From Gnetum montanum (taxonomy: Eukaryota; Streptophyta; Gnetopsida; Gnetales; Gnetaceae), in assembly GCA_015680685.1 (NCBI GenBank), contig MNCI01023346.1:672916-736915 (forward strand): a stretch of DNA of 64,000 nt, in the 5' to 3' direction. The position numbers and the translations under genes are program-made. The notes under the pieces were generated by a model. The model had not been told where the DNA came from, did not search any database, and saw only the letters and a program-made list of their open reading frames with translations. Below are positions 34,831 through 46,849 of the stretch, piece after piece; position 1 is the stretch's first letter, and every line of letters begins with the position of its first letter.

Positions 34831-36130
34831 TAAAAAGAAACAAAAGTTTCTTCACCAAGACAAGTATTTTATGGAAATTAATGGGCAACTTTACAAAGTA
34901 TGTCTTGATGGCTTGGTTTGATGGTGTGTTCCTAATGTAGATCAACTAAGAGTTCTCCAAGACGCTCATGAGGGTCCTTGTGGGGGTCATTACGTCTGGA
35001 GATGAACAGATATTAAGATCCTGCTTACAAGATATTATTGGCCTACATTGTTTCGGGACACCCATTGTTTCATCCAATCTTGTGAGTGCTGTTAACATGA
35101 TGGGGGGATGACTGCTAGAATGGAGGGTCCACAATAATGGATCCAACCTTTAGAACCCTTTGACATTTGGGGAATTGATTTCATGGGGCCAATTACACCA
35201 ATGTCCAATGGAAAAGCTTATATTATTATTACTGTTGATTACCTTACAAAATGGGTAGAAGTAGCTACTGTTAAGGATTGTACATCATCTATAGTTGCAT
35301 GATTTATTCAACAACAAATCATAAACAGGTTTGGTATGCCTTGTGCACTTATTTCAGACAATGGTACACACTTCAAAGGTGTGACTTTTCAAAAATTAAT
35401 GTAACACTTAGGGGTTGAACACAAACTGACAACACCATACCACCCCCAAGTGAACGGTCAAGCCAAAGTTACCAATAGCGAGATTACAAAGATATTGACA
35501 AGAACTATTAGCAAGTTTAGGCAAGACTGGAGTACTAAACTAAACGATGCTCTTTGGGCATACCGCTCCACATGGAAACTTCCTACAGGATACTCTCCCT
35601 ATGAGTTGGTGTACATTAAATTACTAATACTTCCCATTAAGATTGAGGTCCGTACACTATCCACAACATGTAACCTCAACCTTGATCTTGATCTAGCATA
35701 AAAACAATAGTTGATGACCCTTAAATTGCTAGATGAGAACCGATTGGCTGCCCTATCATCTAACAAATTGCACAAGGCCTTCAATAAAGAACATCATGAC
35801 CTAAGGATTAGGAAAGTTAAATATCAACCGGGAGATAAGGTTCTCTATTGGAATCCCACACATGTCCCACAATGTACCAAATTTCAAACACTGTGGAAAG
35901 GACCTTATGTTATTCATGCAACTTTTCCTTTAGGGGCCATGATGATATACAAACCTGAGAGCCTGGATAAGAAACTGTTGGTCAACGTCCAACAAACCAA
36001 ACTTTTCCATGAGCGTAGGATAGCCAGTACTCATACTACCTCTATTGGTGGACAACCTTGCTCGCTATTTTGGATCTCCTCCTTCCAACCCAGTCGTTGG
36101 GGAGATGGCCACCTATGCCAACCATTCTAG
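34831..36130 (+). pseudogene. Integrase of element F
   Basis: A zinc-binding relic (AHEGPCGGHY...C..C) lies at 34960-35095. The catalytic core is [20 protein letters not shown] then [10 protein letters not shown] (35170-35270), CALISDNGTHFKGVTF (35340-35390) and YHPQVNGQAKVTNSEITKIL (35440-35500). D, D and E are present. 35450-35701 continues WSTKLNDALWAYRSTWKLPTG. The C-terminal domain at 35711-36010 has KVKYQPGDKVLYWNPTHVP and FQTLWKGPYVI. Internal TAG/TGA/TAA codons disable it. Confidence 0.9.
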
Positions 36131-38016
36131 GCCCTTAGTTCTTTTTGTATTTTTGTATTTTTGTTTTACACATTTCTTCAATCTTTCTTATTTTTATTTT
36201 ACACCATCATTACCAATTCCACTATTTCTTTGATTGGTTGATTTACTTTCATTCGTCATACAATAAGCGCTCATGATGGTGGATTGAATTATATAATATT
36301 GATTACTAATGTTTGGTTTTTACCTTTGAATTATGATGTTGATATTATGATATGGTTCTTTTGATAAAATAGGTAATGAGTCCACACCATCCATCCATCC
36401 ATTCAACTCTGTGGTCTCCCTTGGTTTTGGAACTGTATTGTCCCTTTTTCTAACTAAAGTTATTAATGAATTGGTGGCTTGGTATTTTTCAAACCAAGGA
36501 AGGACTTAATGGTTGAAAAGGTGTGACTTCAAGGGAATTCAATGCATTTGTGCTAGCCATTCTCTGGGGTGCTTGGATGCTTTTTCTTAGGTTTTCTACG
36601 ATTCTACCATTGATTAAATATCAGGAAGCTGAGTGAATAAAAATAAGTCTTTGCATGGTGTGGTTCTCATGCAAAAAAGAAGTGGGAATTCAAAGCACAC
36701 CCCTTAAACATAATAAAGCAATATGGGCTACAAGCACTAGTTATGGCACTAGAAAGACATGTTACCCATGCCTGAAGATTCCCTCTAACTAAGGCCCTTT
36801 CTCACTTCCTACTTCTCCATCTCGCTCTGCTTGGGATGGTGATCACTCTTTATGGAGGCATTCTTGTTGCTTCAAGAGGATGGATTGGCCAGGTGTATTG
36901 ATGTGAGGTGACTAAATGTGGTTGGTTTGAGTCTAGATTTGGAATGAGTTTCACTTAGTCACATTAACCATGACATACACAAGGGACTTTACACAACCTT
37001 GCTCTTGGGATTCTATTCCATTTCTACTCTCCATCTTTCTTTCCATGTTCCATCTCATTGCCGGTTTTATGATTAGTCCATATCTTGGTTGATGCATTGT
37101 TTTTCCTTGGTAAATTCTTGTGGGTCAGTTCTTAACTCTTGCTTCCAAATGACATTCCTAGAGCCTACGGACTCTTTGTTTTTTGGGTTTGTCAAGGAAT
37201 AAGGGCATGAGCCTACTTTGGGGAGGACCCACTGGCATTTCTTTTTGGTACAATTATTAAGTTCTTTCCCTTAAACATTATCTGCAAGCAACCATTTCTC
37301 ATTTCATCCCCATCTTTGAAATCCACTTTATCGATGTTGCCATTGTTATTTTTCCCATCTTTCTTATTCCTTATATTTTTTTATCTTATTGCTACTGGAG
37401 GTTTGCTCTTAGTTGTGGGGGCCCTAGCATAAAATTTTCAATTTCTCCATTCTACTACTTGCCTAACCCCTACACCTTGGGTAGTTATCGGTAATAAATC
37501 TCTAACCCAGTTTCTACCATAACCACAACCCAACCAATGCGCTTTATATCGAGGCAAGGTATTAACTGCATTGTGGTTTACTTATCCTTGCTCATTCGTG
37601 ATTGTGTTGTATGTGAAAATGGTGATTACATGGATAATGGACTAGGATAGGAGGGAGAACTCAGGATGGACTAGAGTTGGAGCATTTACGCCAGGAATAA
37701 GTCTGATTGCATGGTTATGGATAAACAATGGAATGCACAATCTCGGCAGTGGTAGCAACACGCCTCATTTTTCTTTTTCTCTTTCTCTCTCCCTTTCTCT
37801 TCAAGCTATTGAATGAAGGTTTGGATGTCACTTATGTACAGTGTTCACCACCATGTGTATGAACACCAATGTTGTAATGTATTATCGATCCATTCACCAG
37901 GCACTTAGAGTCTACCATCCCGTTTTACTACCAATTTTCATTTAGTCAATAATCCCATACCTTCCCAATATTTTGTAAGGAACTCAAGGATGAGTTTTCA
38001 TTCTATCATGGGGGTA
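36131..38016 (+). other. Post-integrase spacer and purine tract of element F
   Basis: No ORF is seen. A T-rich run (36138-36235) is followed by GAGTCCACACCATCCATCCA (36378), GGTGTGACTTCAAGGGAATT (36518), GCTACAAGCACTAGTTATGG (36728), CTAGAAAGACATGTTACCCA (36751) and ACTTTGGGGAGGACCCACTG (37214), all shared with E and in part with B. From about 37930 it matches the stretch before the LTR of A and B (CAATAATCCCATACC, GGATGAGTTTTCATT), ending in the purine tract CATGGGGGTA at 38016. The third ORF that lies between these two parts in E is gone. Confidence 0.75.
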
Positions 38017-38397
38017 TGATGAACTGTGATATCGGGGTCACGATATTAAATCCGCGATATCAGGTCGGTGATATCGGAGCCTTGCCATGCAATGTCAAAT
38101 ACTCGATGTTGCACCCTGCCTCATTACCTATAAATAAGAGGCAAGCACACTTGGTTTGCATAGTTAGTCTTGGTCTCTTACCCAAAATCTTGCCTTTTCT
38201 CCTTCTTAGAGTTAGAATTATTTCTGCATGCCCATAGTAGGAGTCATAGAGCGAACGGATCTTTATTCGAACATTGTATACCTAAGCACATCTTGTGTAC
38301 AACAATAAAGATGAACTTTGTGATAAACCTTGTAGCATTCAGAATAGACTAATTAATGTTATTTTTAGTTGTTTAATGCTTTCCTTAGTTAATTAAT

Positions 38398-38442
<45 letters not shown>

Positions 38443-38886
38443 TCCTACAACTCTCCTAAGTAAGCACACTCAGTATGATCACTTCAAGCATGCATGTAAC
38501 ATTTGTTAACCCAGTAATGATCAGTGTTTGGTAATCCCAGTAGTGTTGCACTGGTTCAGGATGTGTATGGCAAGTGAGAATGGATACTGGTGTTAGGATT
38601 AATTAAAGCCTAGTTAATCAGTAGGGAAATTAAATTAGTTACTTAGTTATCTCCCCCCCCCTTATTAGCAGTAGGACATAAAAACATAAAAGTATAAAAA
38701 TCATATGCCTTAAGTTTACTTAACCATACAATCATGACATACAAGTAAGCTTGCGAAGACAACGATTAATTAATCCATTCTTGTTCCACAAAGGTACATA
38801 AGCACTTAGTCCTTGGAATTCGACTAGATCGTGCATGTGCACTTGTATTCGTATGGTTGAGCATAGGGATACCTCACCACTCATCA
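38017..38886 (+). repeat. 3' LTR of element F
   Basis: 870 bp, TGATGAACTGTG to CACCACTCATCA, aligned throughout with 28866-29741. It has a longer, purer CT microsatellite (38400-38450). Confidence 0.95.
38028..38136 (+). promoter_or_regulatory. Phased GATATC boxes plus TATA box, LTR of F (3')
   Basis: Boxes start at 38028 GATATC, 38042 GATATT, 38056 GATATC, 38070 GATATC, 38091 AATGTC and 38105 GATGTT, giving steps of 14, 14, 14, 21 and 14. TATAAATA is at 38129, 24 bp after the start of the last box. Confidence 0.65.
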
Positions 38887-38891
38887 ATAAG

Positions 38892-40850
38892 GATCATCCA
38901 AGGAATCACCTATTAACTAGAAATTGTCAAAGATGTTCAATCATTCCTTGGGCACACTGGTTACTACCAATGATTCATAGGGAATTCCTCTAAGATTGTG
39001 AAGCTGTTGGTTGAGCTAACAAAGAAAGTTGCTCATTTCATTTGGACCAAAGAATGTGAAAGTGCATTCCAAAGCCTCAAGTAGAAGCTCATAGAGACTC
39101 TAATTCTACAAGCACTTGACTAGTCCAAACCATTCTATATCATAATAGATGCATCTAACTATGCCTTGGAAGATGTGCTTACGTAGTTGGATGATAAAAA
39201 ACATCCATGTTACATCCACTACATAAGTCAAAGCATTGTTGGTGCATAACTAAATTACACTACCATAGAAAAAGAACTAATGGTTGTGGTGTATGCTCTA
39301 GAAAAGTTCAAGCACTATGTGCTTAGATATAAAGTGTTTATGCACACTAATCACAGTGCCATTCACTTCCTCATGAACAAGCCAATGGTAAACCCCTATG
39401 TCATATGGTGGCTGGTGATCTTACAAGAGTTCAATCTTACAATGGTAGATTGAAAGGAAATTGAGAATGTGATTTTTGATCACTTATCTCAATTACAATG
39501 GGATGACAAAGGGGAGGAATGCCCATTATCTAATCTGTTTTCTAATGAAATCCTCTTTGCCACTACAATATATAAATAAATGCATACAAAACCAAAATGG
39601 TATGATGGCATCCTCATCTTTTTACTCAGGAGATGCCATAATATTTGTACCACACGAGGAAACAACAGTTTCTTCATTGTGCTAAGCACTTCATGAAAAT
39701 CAATGGATACCTTTACAAGATGTGTGTTGATGGCATGGTTCGCTGGTGTGTACATGATGTAGATTAATTGCGTGTTCTCTAGGATGCTTATTAAGGTCCT
39801 TGTGGGAGCCACTATGCTAGGAGATGCATGGCCATAAAAATCCAAATGGCAGGATACTATTAGCCCATAATCTTCAAGCACATCCACTAATTTGTCTAAT
39901 CCTGTGAACATTGTCAATGAGATGATGGGATGACTACATGAATGGAGGGTCCTCAACAATGGATTCAACTATTGGAATCCTTTGATATATGGGGCATAGA
40001 TTTCATGGATCCCATTGCACCCATGTCCAATGGGAAGGCAAATGTAATCATTGCCATTGATTACTGTACCAAATGAATAGAAGTAGTAGCCATCACTGAT
40101 TATACATCATCCACTACTACTCGATTTTTATAACAAAATGTTGTGAACAAGTTTTGGATGCCACATGCACTAATTTCTGACAAGGAAACCCACTTTACAG
40201 GTGCCACTTTTCAAAAACTCGTGTAAGGCTTGGGGGTTAAACATAAATTAATAACACTTTATCACTTCCAAGTCAATGGTCAAGTAGAGGTAAGTAACAA
40301 GGAGATTACAAAGATCCTAATAAGAACTATCAGCAAATATAGGAGAGACTAGAGCACAAAACTCGATGATGTCATTTGGACCTACCACTCAACATGGAAA
40401 CTCCCTATTAGCTACTCTCCCTACGAGATGGTGTACAGAAAAACTTCCAATGTTTCTAATTCAATCTAAACTCCATACACTCTCAGTAGCTTGTGATTTG
40501 AATATTGACCTAAGTCTAGCACAAAAAGAAAGACTAATCAACCTCAACATGCTAGATGAAAATCGATTAGTAGCATAGTCTTTAAATGAAGTGCACAAGG
40601 CATTCAATAAGCAATGTCATGATCTTAGAATATGAAAAGTAAAATTTCAATTGGGAGATAAGGTTCTCTACTGGAATCCCACACATGTATCTCAGAAAAC
40701 TAAATTCCAAACATTGTGGGAGGGACTTTATATAATTGATGAAACCTTTCTTTCTGGGGCCATAATCATATACAAACCTGAGAGCATAGACAAAATATAG
40801 TTGGTCAAAATCCAATAAATAAAACCTTTCCACAAGCCAAAGTAAGCTAG
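38892..40850 (+). pseudogene. RT end, RNase H and integrase of element E
   Basis: Resumes exactly where 28860 stopped. SFLGHTGYYQ and WTKECESAFQSLK (RT connection) are followed by RNase H (IIIDASNYALEDVL, LNYTTIEKELMVVVYALEKF). The integrase core has a [20 protein letters not shown] block near 39980-40040, then LISDKETHFTGATF and a C-terminal block KVKFQLGDKVLYWNPTHVS. Catalytic D in IIIDAS is kept here although lost in F. Stops are frequent, more than in F. Confidence 0.8.
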
Positions 40851-42932
40851 TGCAACAAGTACCTCAATGGATGGGCAACCACACTCAATTTTTTAGATCT
40901 CCTCTTTCCAACCTAATCATGGGGGAGATGGAAATTCGTGCTAATCGTCTATGTGGCTCCTCAGTTTTTATAATTTTTTTTTACACATTTTTATCTTTAC
41001 AAATTTTTTATTTTACACCTTTTGATTTTAAATTGGTTTCCTATTTTACACCATTTTTTTACACCATCATTAGTACATTTAAATCTTTCCTGAATATTTT
41101 ACACTTTCTTATATATTTTACTCTATTTTTAGTGTGATTTTCTAATTTTTGCTAATAAATGTACTTTTGGCCAATAGGACACAATGCTGCTGTTACTAAT
41201 GGTGATTTGTGCTTAATGTTTTGTTTGCTAATGTCTAGTTTCTATTTTTGAATTTTTGTACCAATGGCTAAGTAATGGTTGTTTTTTCATGGAATAGGTA
41301 GTGAGTCCACAACATCCACCCATCCACCAATTCTATGGTTTTCCTTATTTTGGAAGTTCAAGGTCCCTTTCATTAAATAAACTTTTAAAAAATTTGTAAC
41401 TTTGGTAGTTTTTGGAATTGGAAAGGATTCAAACGTTTGCACAGGGTGTGACTTCAAGTGGACTCAATACTTTGTATTTTTTTACTTGCTTGGGTGAATG
41501 AGTGTTTTCATAGACTTATTACCATTATGTCTTAATCAATAATAGGAAGTTAAATAAAGTCTTTGCATGGTGTGCTACCCATTAAAAAAAACAACATGAT
41601 GGAAATTCAAAGCACACCCCTTAGACAAATAAATAGGCTACAAGCACTAGTTATGGGACTAGAAAGACATGTTACCCATGCTTGAAGGTCCCCACTAATT
41701 AAGGTCCTCTCTCACTTTCTGCTTTCTTTTCTTCTTTGTATGGAATGATGGTTGTTTTGTTGGAGCCCTCTTATCTCTTGAGGAGGTGGATTGGTCTTGG
41801 AGTGGTGATGTGAAGTCATTGAAAGAGGATGGTTTTGGTCATTTTAAACACAACTCCACAAGGGACTTCTTATGACCTTAATTTGAATTCTATTTCACCT
41901 TCCCCATCATTTGTCTATGCTGTCTATAACTCCCCTAACTACCAATGTCCATGTTCTTGATTTGATGTCTTGGTCTAACATACTTGAATTCTTTAATAAA
42001 ATCTTCTGGGTTTTGGTCCTTAACTTTCATCGACCATGAATTACCTATGGGGCCCATGGACTCCTTAGGTTGAGGTTATGTAAGGGCACACAAGGCATGT
42101 GCTTGCTATGGGGAGGACCCACTCACATATCTCTTGGTTGGGTTCATTAAGTACCTTATCCTTAGGCATTCTTGCAATCAGAATATTTCATACACCCATC
42201 TTCTGCATCAAACCATGTCCTCTATATATTTTGTTCAATAAACACATTCTCTATCAAATTTTTGAATTTTTGAGCTTTCAAAGATGCTCTTTAATGATTT
42301 CATCATATTTTTGGCTTTTCTGGGACTCCATGGACCCCAAATTCATTGTATTTTTTAAGATATTCAAATTTGAAAAATTTTCCTATGAGCTCCATATATG
42401 GGGCCCCGTCCATGAAGCAGATGTGTATATGAGGCCCTGTATACGTGGCCCCATTGACATAGCAGAAAAATAGTATATGTATGCATGACCTCCCTTTGAA
42501 ATTTTCACACTTGCTCACAAATGCTAAGGAAGTTTTTCAAATTTTCAGATTCAAGAACCCTTCTAGATCCCTTAACTTCCTAACCATTTATCCAAATTAC
42601 TTCATTCTTTGACCCTATAGCTATCATAGGTAAGCTCTTAATCATGGGAACCACAAATGTGCCATTTTTGAAAGAAAATTTTTAACAATTTTTTCAAACT
42701 CCCACAAAGGTTTAACTTAGAAAGCAACATTTAAATACTAAATTATAAAGTTAAACTCTTCCAATGAGCTGTCATGACACTTATAATAAAAATTAATTAA
42801 TAAAATAATAATAAATATCCATATACCATGGTCCAACCTTAGCTAAGTGTAACTAACTAATGAGATAAGGTACTTAAAATATTCCAAGTTATATGTTATA
42901 TCTACTAATCCATGGATGTGTTCTAATTGCAG
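40851..42932 (+). other. Spacer between integrase and third ORF of element E
   Basis: No convincing gene is seen. It is T-rich at 40965-41140. Shared blocks are GAGTCCACAACATCCACCCA (41302), GGTGTGACTTCAAGTGGACT (41446), GCTACAAGCACTAGTTATGG (41637), CTAGAAAGACATGTTACCCA (41660) and CTATGGGGAGGACCCACTCA (42097). It ends TTCTAATTGCAG directly before the ATG of the third ORF, a good splice acceptor, so the spacer may be an intron of a subgenomic mRNA. Unlinked ORFs at 42099-42518 have no recognisable content. Confidence 0.65.
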
Positions 42933-45712
42933 ATGACACTAAAAGGGAGCACAAATAGGAAGGAGGACAATTTCAAAAAAGGGAGAAATAACCAAGAATA
43001 GGAAGGGACCAAGAACAAGCATAAGAAAAACCACTTGCAACCCATGCCATAGGTCCTCTTATGGAAGAGGCTAATGTGGAATCTATTCGTTAGATTCTAG
43101 AACCAATAGTAGCAATAAAACATTCCCCCCAAGATGAGGCACCAGCTTAGCAAACAAATATTAAGGTGACCTTGATAGAAGCTTGCCTAAATCAAATAAA
43201 ATTGAGGAAGATCCAAAAAATAGTGCTCCAAGAGTTAAACTTTGTTCCTTTCTTGGAGCAAGTACCTAAAGAAGTATAGGATCAACTGAAGGCCTCTCCC
43301 ATGTGGCCAATCATTACTTCCACTGGGGAGTGCTATATGGGAGAAACATTGTTATTCTAAAACAATAGGAAGGCTAGTTCAATGGTCAAAATCAAGGACA
43401 TCTTGGTGTTTTATTTAGTGCAAGCCATTGCTGAAGGGCTTGAGTTACTAGAAATAGGGACAAATCTTGCTAAGATTCTAATGTAGGCAGACCATAGCAT
43501 CAAGAAGGAATGGGTGTAATGGCACTATGGTGTCAATCACAAGGAGTTTAGCATGCTCACACGAATAGAAAGGATCCACTACAAGATTGAGGTCTTCCAC
43601 CGAAATCCCATGGTGAGGCCAAGCAAGATCACTACCATTTTTTACCTATCCATGCGTTGCTCTAACTGGGAGATTTCCTATTAACCTTCCATAGCTTATT
43701 TATCTAGAGAAGTGATTTAAAGAAAATGAATATGGAAGGAAGGCACTATTCTTTCTATGCCTCATCGAAAAACTCTCTCAGAGGAAAGGAATAGTCCATT
43801 ATACAAATGATGTTGTTAAGCATGCACTAATTGCTATTTGGGTAGAGATGATGAAAGATAAGATGCTTGGAATGACCATTCAAGAAGAGGAGTAGTAGCC
43901 ACCACCTCCACCTACCACTCAAACAACTATATTAGACATTGCTGCAAAATTCCAATAGTTGCATGAATACCAAGAATGGCTCTTGAGTGAACAAGAGCAA
44001 CAAATAGGCACAAGTGGCAAGGACTTTGTGTATTGATCAATCATGAGTCACTAAATGAGGTGGCCTGAATAGTTAGCTTGATGGATGAAGGTGGATTTAT
44101 TTTCTCAACCCAAAGAATGTAGCTGTCTACGAGGTTGAATCCTAGCACTAAAGAGGTCACAATATCTTTCATTGAATAACAACCACTCCTAGAAATTTTT
44201 GGGAACACCTCTACCTTCTCAATGCACTTGGAGGAAGGTAATGGCACAATAGTGTTGGTGATGTAGCACCAAGGGCAAGAGATAGTAGTATAGGTGGTTG
44301 CTAATAGGATTTCCAAAATACTTAATGCACCTACGATGTCTATACTAGATGTCACTACACTCAAAGATGTGAAAATGTTTGCAGGGACCATAAGCGACAG
44401 ATTACGTATAGAGTAGCATGAAGAACTACTGGACTGACTAGTAGGAATTGAACAACTAGTTTTGGATGTCTTTGATCTTCCAAATAGTATTATTACAACC
44501 TAGTCAGAGCTGCTAAAAGAAAGAGCTAAAAACCTCATCTTGTAAAAGCAACTCGAAGTAACTAAGGAGCTAAATGAACGCTTGGCTACTAAAGTTGTTG
44601 AATTAAGAGCCCAAATCATAGACCCTGCATTTCTCAACTTAGCATTGACAAAAGATGAAGCTCTTGAATAGCTTCACACTAGACTAAAAGGGGTTGAGGG
44701 TGCAGTGGAGATGGTGGTGTTCTACTGAGCCTTGGCAAAGGCTATACAACATAAAATTTAAAAGGCCTTAGATCTGATCCACTAGGAGAATGTGCAATTA
44801 ACCACAGAGAACCATCACCTATAAAATGTGTATGAGCATAAATAGAAGTTGACCAAATTTCTCCATCAATACTAGGAGTAACTAGCCAAAGTGAACATAG
44901 AGCTAAGGAGATTGGTAACTGAAAATAGAAACCTCTTCATGGAGGAGGTTTGTGCCCTTCACCAAAAGATTGCAATAGAGGTAGCTACTTGAAAATCAGA
45001 GGCTCTCAAATTTGAAAGAGTTAAGAATCATTATAGAGATTAGGTCGGTTTACAAAAAGATGTTAATGAAAAACACATTTAGTTGGTGAAGGAAAAAGTA
45101 AATAAAATGCTCTAACAACTCCATCAAGGAAGAGAATTATGGTAGCCTACCATTGATGGGATAGATGCCTACAATAAACCAAAAATCCACATGAAGGAGT
45201 TACAAATTGAAAAGATGACAGAATACATGAAGTTGGCCAATCTCCAATATGCAAATTTGGCCATGTTGATTGTCGGATGACCATGGTCAAAACTGGACAA
45301 GTAAGTGAACATCTTGTACTTATTGTACAAGGTTGATTTTAAGCATCACAAGGACACCAAGCACAAGCTTGCCATGAAAAACACAGAACTAAAGGTTCTC
45401 AAGGACATATACATTGATTAGAGATCTGCTATCAATAACTTGGCCAAAAGGATGAATGACTACTAGGAGCTGAAAAATGCAATCAACTCATTCGATGTCG
45501 AATACAAAAAATTCATTGTCTAGTTTGGCAATGTTAAGGAGTTATTCCAAATAATGCCATGTCCATGGAATATCCCCATTTTAGTCCATATTGACAATGT
45601 CATGTGAATGTGAAGATGTCTTACTAGAACCTTAGTCCATCGAAGGCATGTGCTTGAAGCCAGCGAAGGTCCTTTAGAACCTCAGGAATCTCCATCACCT
45701 AAGATTGTTTGA
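42933..45712 (+). pseudogene. Third ORF of element E (full-length plan, decayed)
   Basis: Start ATG 42933 (MTLKGSTNRKEDNFKKG), preceded by CAG. Blocks in order: QELNFVPFLEQVPKEV, LKASPMWPIITSTGECYMGE, a domain to about 43900, a PPPPT spacer (43900), then about 1.6 kb of heptad-like coiled coil with repeated E/K/L/Q. The C-terminal signature at 45510-45600 is FGNVKELFQIMPCPWNI...HIDNVM. The stop TGA 45710-45712 follows EPQESPSPKIV. About 925 codons. Stops are nearly all at Q/R/W codons. It occupies the slot of the Athila env-like ORF. The function is unknown. Confidence 0.7.
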
Positions 45713-45904
45713 GCTTCTCAATTTCCTTCATGCCATTAGAGGATATGTTGTCCAAATTTGAGTAGTCATGTCATGGTGTTCAATTTTGTATCATGAACAT
45801 CCCAATTTTTGTAGTGTGTTGATTTGTACACTCGGGCACTTAGTTTGTTATGTTAAGAGACAATCAATAATCCTATACCTTTATAATTTTGTAAAGGAAC
45901 TCAA

Positions 45905-45933
45905 GGAAAAGTTTTCATTTAGTCATGGGGGTA
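45905..45933 (+). other. Polypurine tract of element E
   Basis: AGTCATGGGGGTA ends at 45933, preceded by GGAAAAGTTTTCATTT, the family motif. Confidence 0.75.
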
Positions 45934-46849
45934 TGATGAATTGTCGTTGTGTTGCATCAATGAGTCCCTGTTGACATGGCCTCGTTGATAGGACCACATC
46001 AACATAGCATTTGCTATGTCTATGGGGCCCCTTCGACATAGCTATAGAATAAAAACTATAAATACGTGCTCACCAACCATGTTTATGGATGTCATATGTG
46101 ATAGTTGGACTAGAGATCTTATAGTTTTTCCATTTGAGAGTTAAAATATTTCTCTACTTGCCTATAGTAGGAGTTAGAAAGTGTACGAATCTTTATTCCA
46201 ACACTATTGTACTTGAACACACTAGTGTGAATGGAAATAAAGAGAAGCCTTTTGATTAAACTTTTTAGCACTTAGATTAGATTAATAATGTATTTATGCA
46301 TTTATTGTTTTCATTAATTATGTAATTAATTAAGCTAAGTTAGAATTTGAGTGATCAGTTAATTAATTAAACTAAATAGATTAAACACATAAGTACGACC
46401 ACTTTGAGTGTAAACACGTATTCGCTTGGTAATCCCAGTAGCGTTGTTGCTTGGTTCACCTAGTAGCATAGTGCTTGGTAATCCTAATAGTGGATACATG
46501 GGTTCAGGACGTTTGTGGAAAGTGGAACTGAATGCTTATGTTAGGACTAGTTAGAGATTAGGTAATTAGTTAAGCTAAATTAGTTATTAAATTACCTCAT
46601 TTCTCTATTCTAAATACTAGGAGCATAAAACATAAAATAATAAAAATCATATGCCTCAATTACACTTAACCATAACTTTATGCATCACTAGTGTAATTGA
46701 GAAGACAACAAATGACTATTAGGGCAAAGTTTACTTCCTAAAAGACTAATGTGTCAGAAGATATAGAGTTTATAGAATTCAACTAGATTGCAAGTGAATG
46801 CTTTGTGATTTGTATGGTTGGGCGTAGAGATACACCTCACTACTCATCA
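45934..46849 (+). repeat. 3' LTR of element E
   Basis: 916 bp, TGATGAATTGTC to CACTACTCATCA. The last 300 bp match the truncated 5' copy at 24323-24604, and the head matches the LTR of element C. Confidence 0.9.
45956..46064 (+). promoter_or_regulatory. Phased GTYRAC-type boxes plus TATA box, LTR of E
   Basis: Boxes are ATCAAT 45956, GTTGAC 45970, GTTGAT 45984, ATCAAC 45998, GTCTAT 46018 and TTCGAC 46032, giving steps of 14, 14, 14, 20 and 14. A weak extra box (TGTCGT) is at 45942. TATAAATA starts at 46057, 25 bp after the start of the last box. Confidence 0.6.

Larger units (their letters stand above)
28866..38886 (+). mobile_element. Element F: Athila-like gag-pol element without third ORF
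   Basis: LTRs 28866-29741 and 38017-38886 are flanked by exact ATAAG duplications (28861-28865 and 38887-38891). The host RT reads across the site (GACCCTGAAAAGATAAG, then GATCATCCAAGG). Primer site TTGGCACCGTTGTCGGGGAC is at 29742. The order is gag, protease, RT, RNase H, integrase, spacer, purine tract. The third ORF found in E, A, B and C is missing: the post-integrase spacer leads directly to the purine-tract region. Confidence 0.95.
24323..46849 (+). mobile_element. Element E: complete-type Athila-like element (gag, pol, third ORF)
   Basis: Truncated 5' LTR (24323-24604), primer site, gag, protease, reverse transcriptase, [element F], RNase H, integrase, spacer, third ORF, purine tract, 3' LTR (45934-46849). 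It lies between C's third ORF and C's integrase end. The right flank is AAATG. The left duplication is lost with the deleted LTR head. Excluding F it is about 12.5 kb. Its pol contains more stops than F's, which agrees with being older. Confidence 0.85.

Noticed and set aside
42099-42518. Overlapping plus and minus ORFs in the spacer of element E
   Set aside because: No similarity to B or F at the same place apart from the conserved nucleotide block near 42097, and no recognisable domain.
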